64,000 bases of DNA from Sphagnum compactum (taxonomy: Eukaryota; Bryophyta; Sphagnopsida; Sphagnales), in NCBI GenBank assembly GCA_965153455.1, contig OZ234493.1:32354213-32418212 (forward strand). The letters are read 5' to 3'. This document shows positions 57,068 to 64,000 of the stretch, in pieces. The notes under the pieces were generated by a model that worked only from the letters and a program-made list of their open reading frames with translations, did not search any database and had not been told where the DNA came from. The translations under genes were made by a program, and so were the position numbers. The first letter of the stretch is position 1; the number at the start of each line of letters is the position of its first letter.

Positions 57068-58573
57068 ATGCAGATGCTGCAACAACTCCTGTCGTCGCCG
57101 CAAGGGCGGCGCATACAAAGAGCACTTAATAACATGAAGATCACCGTAATGTGCGGCCTGATGACGATTCTAGTATTGCGGGGAACAATCGGGGCTGGCT
57201 ATTTTGGAACCCCGGTGCAGGATTACGAGGAAATCCGGGCGCATCTGCAGTCGTCCACCAGAGGAGCTGCGCACGCGAAACGAGCTCTAGCTGAAGTCGA
57301 AGAGAAATCAGGTTTCAAGAGCAGCAGCGGTCGAACGATGCCTGTAGCAGAAATCCAGCAAGAAGAAGTCTACAACGTGACGAAGAACAACGTTTGGAAC
57401 GCTGGGCTCCAGGGCTTCTCAGCAGCAGCAGTCACAGAAGACTGGGATGCGCAACGCAGTCAGTGGAAGCTCCAGAATGATCCTAATGTCAGCACGAGTA
57501 CGGTTGTCCCGCGATCAGGGTTGCAGCTGCAGCCTCGCATGCTCCTGGTCACAGGATCGCAGCCACAACACTGCGAGAATCCCGTGGGCGATCACTATCT
57601 GTTGAAATCGTTCAAGAACAAACTAGATTACTGCCGCTTGCATAGTATGGAAATGTTCTACAACACGGCAGATCTGGATCATCTCATGACAGGGTTTTGG
57701 ACCAAGCTCCCGTTGCTGCGCAACTTGATGCTGGGCCACCCGGAGGTGGAGTGGCTATGGTGGATGGACAGCGATGCCATGTTCACCGACATGTCGTTCC
57801 AGGTTCCATTGGAGAAGTACCAGAGCTACAACCTGGTCTTGCATGGCTTCAACGATTCTGTCTACAAGAACAAAAGCTGGACAGGTCTCAACACGGGAAG
57901 CTTCCTCATCCGCAACTGTCAGTGGTCCCTGGATCTGCTCGACGCCTGGTCACCCATGGGACCTAAAGGCAGCATTCGAGACAAAGCGGGTACGTCGTGT
58001 CGTCTGTCACGATTCCCTAGCTCTCTTAAGATGTTCCCTAGAACTCGGGTTGTTTCTTTTTCTGGAGACTGCGGATCACTGAATTAGGGATGATGATGCG
58101 TGATCATGACTCATCTTGTTGGCCGGCTGCCTGCAGGTGAGTTGTTGTCACAGAGTCTGGTAGGAAGGCCCAGTTTTGAAGCTGACGATCAGTCCGCGCT
58201 CGTGTACTTGTTGATCACACAAACGGCCAAGTGGGCCAACAAAGTTTTTCTGGAAAGTACGTACTTCTTGCACGGATACTGGGTAGAATTGGTAGAGAAA
58301 TACGAAGCGATGATGGAGAAGTACCATCCGGGTTTGGGAGATGAGCGGTGGCCCTTGGTGACACACTTTGTGGGCTGCAAGCCCTGCAGTCAAAACTCGG
58401 GCGATTACCCTATGGAAAAATGCGTGAAGCAAATGGAGAGGGCTTTCAATTTTGGTGATAACCAAATCCTTGACATCTATGGCTACCAGCACAAATCTCT
58501 TGAACAACCGGACGTCAAGCGCATCTTGAGAAGTACCGACACATCTGATTCAGACCCTTTGAAGCTCTCGTAG
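57068..58573 (+). CDS. GT34 xyloglucan 6-xylosyltransferase (2 exons)
   Basis: Exons 57068-57989 and 58137-58573 join at a phase-1 GT-AG intron of 147 bp (1359 nt, 452 aa). The enzyme is a type II Golgi protein expected to move xylose from UDP-xylose onto the glucan backbone of xyloglucan. The N terminus RRIQRALNNMKITVMCGLMT is a cytosolic tail leading into a single membrane anchor, followed by IGAGYFGTP as in plant XXTs. After a stem region, the catalytic domain has WWMDSDAMFTDM (the Asp-Ser-Asp metal and nucleotide-sugar site), HGFNDSVY, NTGSFLIRNCQWSLDLLDAW, FEADDQSALVYLL, HGYWVELV, HPGLGDERWPLVTHFVGCKP and AFNFGDNQIL. The start is the first ATG in frame; a second lies two codons on. A galactomannan galactosyltransferase, also GT34, is less likely given the N terminus. 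Confidence 0.93.
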
Positions 58574-61500
58574 GAACGTCTACAGTGGCTTATAAAGAAG
58601 TATGCTACATTTGCCTTTCATGCTCTGGAGGGTGGGTGGTCATGTAGATTTCAGCTGAGAAAATACACATGTCCCTTGGACATCTTTTGACTGATCTGAA
58701 CCCAAGTTTTTCCCCGCAGCTGCAGCAGGGACTGACCCAAAGTGAGTTTCACCCCAATACTAGTATACAAACAAAACATACTGCAAATCTTAACAGGTAA
58801 ATGGGCCAGTGGCTACCCTGCAGCCTGCTTCTCCTATGTAAGAGTCTGCAGATAGATGCAAGAGACGTAGCGGTCTCAGTGATGTCCATTTTCTTTTAAA
58901 CTCTAGATCCTGTATCTAATGCAGACTCTTTTTTTGGTGTACTATATAGACAGCAATCTTCTCCATCCTGCCCCAAGTTTCAGTCAGTGATGACACGGTA
59001 TATGATCTCAAGACAAATTACTGCTTTGTATATGTCTTTTTTGGTGTTCATATCTTGCTGCCACGTTGTTTCATGGGGGCTTCATGCTTCATCTATGTTG
59101 TGTTCCTTTTCTCACTTGCCAATCGCATGTTGCATCTGTGATATCAATGAGAGAGAGAAAGAGAGAGAGAGAGAGCCTTCGGAGTAGCTTACAGTGGGTG
59201 GGATTGTTCTCTGCCACTGCAATGATTACAATGTTGCTTAATTGCATGTTTACTTTGAGGGGTCTGCTAACTAACTAGTGAACAAAGAACTTTGAGATTC
59301 TTGTCAGGGTTGTTGCACATTCAGTAGTTAGAAAGTCTGCTTATCTTTTTGGTTCTCGGATTTTCTTTTCTCTGTTGCTAGTCATTGCCGTGACTTAGAA
59401 CTTGCTAATTGCTGCTACCATTCATCTTCTCTAGTTCATGATTGCAACCCGATTGCAAGGAGATTTATTTCTTTCCTCAATGATATCTGACATTTGTTAG
59501 TACCCAAGAAGATGGGTACAATGACTCTATTGCCCCTGAAGCAGATGGAAACCTGCTGCACCTGAAGAAGGAGAATCTCTTCATCAGTTTTTGAATACCT
59601 TGAACTTTGAAGCAGCTGGGCTCTGGTAACCCTTTTCAATCTTTAGAGACAACAAGGACTTGCTCTTACAAAACACAAAGTGTGGTGTAATTCGAGCTTT
59701 TTTGCACAACATGAGCAGCCCAGTGGTGAAAAATATAAAAATCTGTTTGTCTTCGTGCTTGCATAGTTTGTGAGGTTTCTCTGGATTGTGAAAAACTGGC
59801 TAATATTGTTTCCAGAGATATTGTGAGCCATTTCAGGGTGTCGCATGTAGGTTTTCTGAAATCCTTTCCTGGGCCTACTGCTGCTCTGTCTACTCATAGG
59901 TAAGACAACCTTCTCACTCTTGCTCCATCCTCCTCTCCCAGGTGTTGATCACATTATATTGTTTGGGTGAGAGAGCAATGGATGTCACTAAAAGCCTTGA
60001 CAAGCTATAATGTGTGGAAATGATATTAGCTTAGAGAGACTCTTTAAGTTTTAGCTTTACTTTTCCTGCATATATGTTTGGATTGAATTCATGTGCAGAT
60101 CACTTTAGAGACAGAAAAAGATAGATCCCAGAAACACTTGCATATAAGGCTCCAGCTTCATTGTATGAGTTTGACATGCAATTTTGCTGTGCGCCTAACT
60201 ACCATTTGTCAAAAGCACCCCTTGGAGTAGGTGTAAGGTACCGTCATGCACCTAAAGAGTAGGCACAAGGTCTCCTCCACACCATTCCTTTTTGAAGTTG
60301 ATGCAATTGTGCATATTCGTTTTGCACTCACAACCAATAATATGCCTATTGTACTGGTTGAATGCACTTGGGGTTCAAACAAAACCACTAAAATGATCAT
60401 GTAACATGGTTAGGTCATTTGAAAATAAAAATGAAACTCTCATTACACCATCTCACTAGAAATGTCAATATGGCTTTTAACCAACCATCAATTGATATTA
60501 TTGTCCTTGTCTGAATAATATTATGTTATTTTGGGAAAAAATTAACCAATTTGTAAGTTTCATTCCTGATGGGGGAGTGTGATCCATATGCTTTTTAATT
60601 GTTGATTTCTAGTCAAACTAAAAAAAATGGATGAAAGTTTGGGTAATTTTTTTGTACAAAGTCTCAAAATGATACCTATACAAAGTTGGCCTGATTTCAA
60701 ATATGGCCTTTTTGGTTCATTTTTTGTCCTTTGAAAACAGAGTAGTACTTGTAAGGTTGTACACTTTATTCTGCCAGTTTCTTGGGAAAATGGAAATCAA
60801 TCTTCGTCGTTAGATATAATTTCCAATAATTGGAAATGGAAGTTCCAAACAAAGTTCATTTGCATCTCACATATCAAAATGGAATTCATGGGATTTGTCA
60901 AATTCATCTATAGACAAAAACACACTCAAGAATGGGAGAAAATTTTCAAAAATCTTTACATGCAGTAGATACTCAAGTTGGCAAATGGGATCACCAAACC
61001 AAAAGCAAAAGAAAGGTAATAATTGGACAACAACACATTGGACCTTGTAGGAGGAAATGAATGTCCAAATTATGGTTTTATTCAATTTTTGTGATATCTA
61101 AAATTTGGCGAAATTTTCCAATAAAGAGAAAAATTAGTCCAATTTACACTTGAAAAACAAATGTTTGTGAAAAAAATTCCAATTTTTGGAAAAAAATCAT
61201 TGGTCAAAAACCTAGTAAAAGTTAAAATATGCACAATTAATAGATGAACTAATCTTAAACCCTAAACCCTACACAAACGCTGGATATTGTACTCTTACTC
61301 AATTGATGCCAAGCTTTATGGGACCATGCCTTTAGTCAGGGATTACACATTCACTTGCGTTTACAACACCTCATTAGAGTATAACACTATAAGTACCTTC
61401 GACCTTCCAATGGTAATTTTTAAAATTTTAGACAAATAATTTCTTAAAAAATCAACATTTTGCAAAAAAATTTACTTATTGCCAAACATGAAAAAGTTAC

Positions 61501-61700
61501 TATGATAATTGTTTTTGTGTAGGATAAAGCCTCAAAGTGGGGTTGCATTCTTAGAAGAAGAGACCTACTAGGATGAGGCCATAGTCGAGTTTGGCCCAAC
61601 ATTTTGGGCATGTTCCATCTCCATGGGCTTTACCCATCGGAAAGCAAAAGCAAAGACTATATCATGAACCTAAACATATATACATCGCGAGGCTCAAGGA
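58574..61700. other. 3' flank of xylosyltransferase gene, then intergenic DNA
   Basis: GC-balanced sequence to about 60100 could be a long or spliced 3'UTR, or a non-coding transcript. It holds a (GA)n run at 59149-59175. Beyond 60400 the DNA is AT-rich and carries ACCCTAAACCCT near 61256. No coding gene was supported. Confidence 0.4.
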
Positions 61701-61727
61701 GTCACGGACGTCACACTTATGAGTGAT

Positions 61728-61767
61728 AGGGATCTTACACCTACTTATAAGTAGGTGTAAGATCCCT
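61728..61767. repeat. Perfect 40-bp palindrome
   Basis: AGGGATCTTACACCTACTTA is followed directly by its exact reverse complement, with no spacer. Diverged relatives of the arm (GTAGGTGTAAGGTACC near 60218, GAGTAGGCAT near 2445) occur elsewhere, so it is probably the remnant of a dispersed inverted-repeat element. Confidence 0.9.
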
Positions 61768-62093
61768 CCTACCTTATAGGTATACGATCCTTGCCAACTC
61801 ATAAGGAGTAGGCATAATAATATTCCTTGTTTTTTGTAAGAATGATCTTCATGAATATATAAGGCACGTAATTCCAAACTAGTGTGAACCCGGTGCATAA
61901 TGCACCCGTCGAGCTCCCCTCTGCTCAGTCCTTCCCATTGCCCACTCCGGTTTTTTATCCCGTCGACCCCCTCTGTCCTTCGCATTTTTCACTCCGATTC
62001 TTTAACCCGTTGATCCTCCCCCCCCCCAGTTCCCTGTTATATATAATTAATTTCTCGCCCCGTGCTGGCCCCCCCTCGCCCCGTTACTAAGCC

Positions 62094-62163
62094 CTGTCAT
62101 AGAAAATGCACTGCTCGGTTCTGCCATAGAAAATGCAGAGGGGGGTTCTGTCATAGAATTGCA
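62094..62163. repeat. Short tandem array, about 2.5 units
   Basis: CTGTCATAGAAAATGCA, CTGCCATAGAAAATGCAG and CTGTCATAGAATTGCAG are spaced by GGTT-containing linkers with a period of about 34 bp. The array is flanked by C-rich sequence (61905-62090) and is non-coding. Confidence 0.75.
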
Positions 62164-62164
62164 G

Positions 62165-63090
62165 CAGAATTGTCGTGTCAGACGCACAAACAGACTTGCT
62201 GAATTAATATATAAGATATACATAAGAATTTTCTCCAAGTGCTTTATGAAGTTTTTTAAAAGGCTCCATCCAAAGGGAGGTAAGAAGGAGGCAAATGAAT
62301 TGAGATTGGACACTTATGTCAAAAGATCTCCTCCATTTATAATATTTATCTCATTTTATTTCATTGATGAGCAATTTCAGTATATTTCTTAAAATTTCAC
62401 ATTAAAAGATAAAAATTTGTTATGCATATAACATGAATGAGTTAGTTTGAAGTGCTATATTATGTTTAATATAAAATAAATTTATTTGAAATATGATGGC
62501 GTGGGTTTTTGTGTAATTTAACATCTTTACTAGTAACGAGAAAGCTCACCACAACAGTCACAAATAAGAAAAGTGGAAATAAAGAAAGAAAAGACTTCTA
62601 CTTTGCTTTTATTACCAAATGCCAATTTTTGATACAAAAAGGCTGATAAATTTTTTAAATAGTGATTATCGTTGACGAATAACAATCAAACATTTGGACA
62701 ATGGTTTTTTTTTTTTTGTTGGCAAATTTTCGCATCCTGGCTAAAAAGGAAAAGAAGGAAATTGGAATTTTTTCCATTTATTCCCTTTTAAAAAAAATTT
62801 AAATCGCCAACTTTCAAATAATTTGGTAATTTGTGAACATTGCAAAAAAAGAAGAAGAAGTAATTACTATGAAATTTTATTTTTTTTGAATGAATTTTAT
62901 TTTAAAAATAAAATAAAACAAACTAAATCTAGGAAAATAATAAAATATTTATAAAATTAAATAATTTAAAAGTCAAAATACAAATGATTGAAAATAATAA
63001 AATAACAATAATAATGTTTTTTCTAAGAACAGGACTTCCACGAAAAACCATGCAACACGAGAATTTGACAGTAGTTACGCAGAAAGCTTG
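62165..63090. other. AT-rich intergenic DNA, no gene
   Basis: Homopolymer-rich, strongly AT-biased sequence without domain-bearing frames. It ends where GC content rises at about 63090, at the probable promoter of the E2 gene. Confidence 0.5.
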
Positions 63091-63642
63091 AATTACCCCG
63101 ACAGCTCATTGTCACTTGATCTAGCGGTTGAGATTTGCCTACACGATGAGACCAGGGTCCGCAGATGATCATCCGGCAGTCGAGAACGTGCCACGTAGTG
63201 GAAGTTACCGCGGCTTCTATACCCGCGCATCCCTATCCCTGCTCTTCCCTTCCCTTCCGCGTTGCCGGCTTCCTTGCTGTGTGTAGGGTGGGTCTCTCGC
63301 TCGCCATCGCTGCCGCTGCTGTTGCCGTTGTAGAACACACCACGACCACCACGACGTCGTTGCGGCGGAGCTCGTGTTTTTTTGCCTCCCGCATTCCATT
63401 CTCGTTTGCACATCGCACGAGAACGTCTCTACATTTTTCGGCTTCCAATAAGTCTTTTTAGATTTTTTGTTTAATAGATTCTTTTTTAGTGGTTTTTTTT
63501 TTTTTTTTTTTTTTTTTGTTTTCATCTGTTCTTCGGGGCTATCAAGAATTTCTTCGGGCTCAGTTAGCAGAGTGTCCTTCTCAGAGAGAGTGAGAGAAGA
63601 AGTCGGGTGGGGTGCTAGGGGGAGTGGGAAGAACAAGTCGTG

Positions 63643-63699
63643 ATGGCAGAACGAGCATGCGTGCAGCGACTCCAAAAGGAATTCAGGGCGATGTGTAAG
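63643..63699 (+). CDS. Ubiquitin-conjugating enzyme E2, UBC33/34 (UBE2J2-like), first coding exon, partial
   Basis: The first exon encodes MAERACVQRLQKEFRAMCK and then meets a donor (AAG|GTGAAG at 63700). The peptide closely matches the N-terminal helix of plant UBC33/UBC34 (UBE2J2-type) E2s, whose first exon also ends at this Cys-Lys. Those enzymes are anchored in the ER membrane by a C-terminal helix and act in ER-associated degradation. The remaining exons lie beyond the window, so the active-site Cys cannot be checked. The leader is GC-rich with a long T tract at 63490-63518. A frame running on past 63699 is intron read-through. Confidence 0.8.
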
Positions 63700-64000
63700 G
63701 TGAAGGAAGAATCTGTGCCCCTTTTCTTTCTTTTTCTGGTCTTGTTTTCCTTCTTTGAAAGAACTCTTTTTTTTTTATGGAACACGAAGGTTCGGATCAT
63801 CATCCTGTGGAAGTTTAGAGTCCCGACCGGAACTATAGCTTCCAACTTTGATAGGATTGTTATACAAAAACAACGAATGTTGAACACTCGTCCTCCTCAG
63901 CTGTGGTGGTGATGATGTTCCTGCAACAACGGTGAACCCTAATTCTGGGGTTTGTACTGCAAGATGTTTGCCCTAGTTTAGGGCAATAGACGGCGAATCT
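63700..64000 (+). other. First intron of E2 gene (runs off the window)
   Basis: The sequence starts with the GTGAAG donor and is T-rich. No acceptor followed by the expected E2 core was found before the window ends, so the intron, or a later short exon, extends beyond 64000. Confidence 0.55.

Noticed and set aside
63237-63675. Overlapping frames on both strands upstream of the E2 start
   Set aside because: They reflect a GC-rich leader and a long T/A tract; no conserved peptide is present before the ATG at 63643.

Overview
The window is nuclear DNA of a streptophyte, most likely a land plant. Its five genes have clear plant relatives: an F-box/kelch protein, a CUE-domain protein, a chloroplast DUF1818 protein, a GT34 xyloglucan xylosyltransferase and the first exon of a UBC33/34-type E2. 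A sixth multi-exon gene encodes an unrecognised Ala/Pro/Glu-rich protein. Plant-type TTTAGGG blocks are present. Gene density is low, and moderately GC-rich gene islands are separated by AT-rich, transposon-derived DNA, which would fit a bryophyte or other non-seed plant. The species cannot be fixed from sequence alone.

Layout. 1-7.2 kb: intergenic DNA with diverged repeats, ending in a ~600 bp hairpin MITE. 7.2-11.6 kb: the Ala/Pro/Glu-rich gene (+). 13.0-17.3 kb: a ~137 bp satellite array, a decayed ORF cluster, two 50 bp tandem arrays, and the same satellite inverted. 17.3-23.7 kb: a decayed but readable Helentron (Helitron2-type) element with OTU, Rep, PIF1-helicase and endonuclease segments. 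25-28.4 kb: the F-box/kelch gene (+). 32.3-33.2 kb: the CUE gene (-). 35.0-36.5 kb: a GC-rich hAT element with perfect TIRs and an 8-bp target duplication. 38.6-43.65 kb: a possible foldback element with TACC/GGTA-rich arms, containing a LINE fragment and a non-autonomous CACTA element. 45.4-48.1 kb: the DUF1818 gene (+). 49.0-49.2 kb: a Harbinger-like transposase scrap. 49.2-55.7 kb: AT-rich DNA without genes. 55.8-58.6 kb: the xylosyltransferase gene (+). 63.2 kb to the end: promoter, leader and exon 1 of the E2 gene.

The genes look like independent housekeeping loci (ubiquitin system, cell-wall xyloglucan, chloroplast) and show no sign of being a cluster. The most notable material is mobile: an OTU-Rep-Hel-EN Helentron, satellites in inverted orientation beside it, and a compositionally foreign, fairly young hAT copy. 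Exon models were built by hand from splice-site phase and recalled family similarity; no database search was run.
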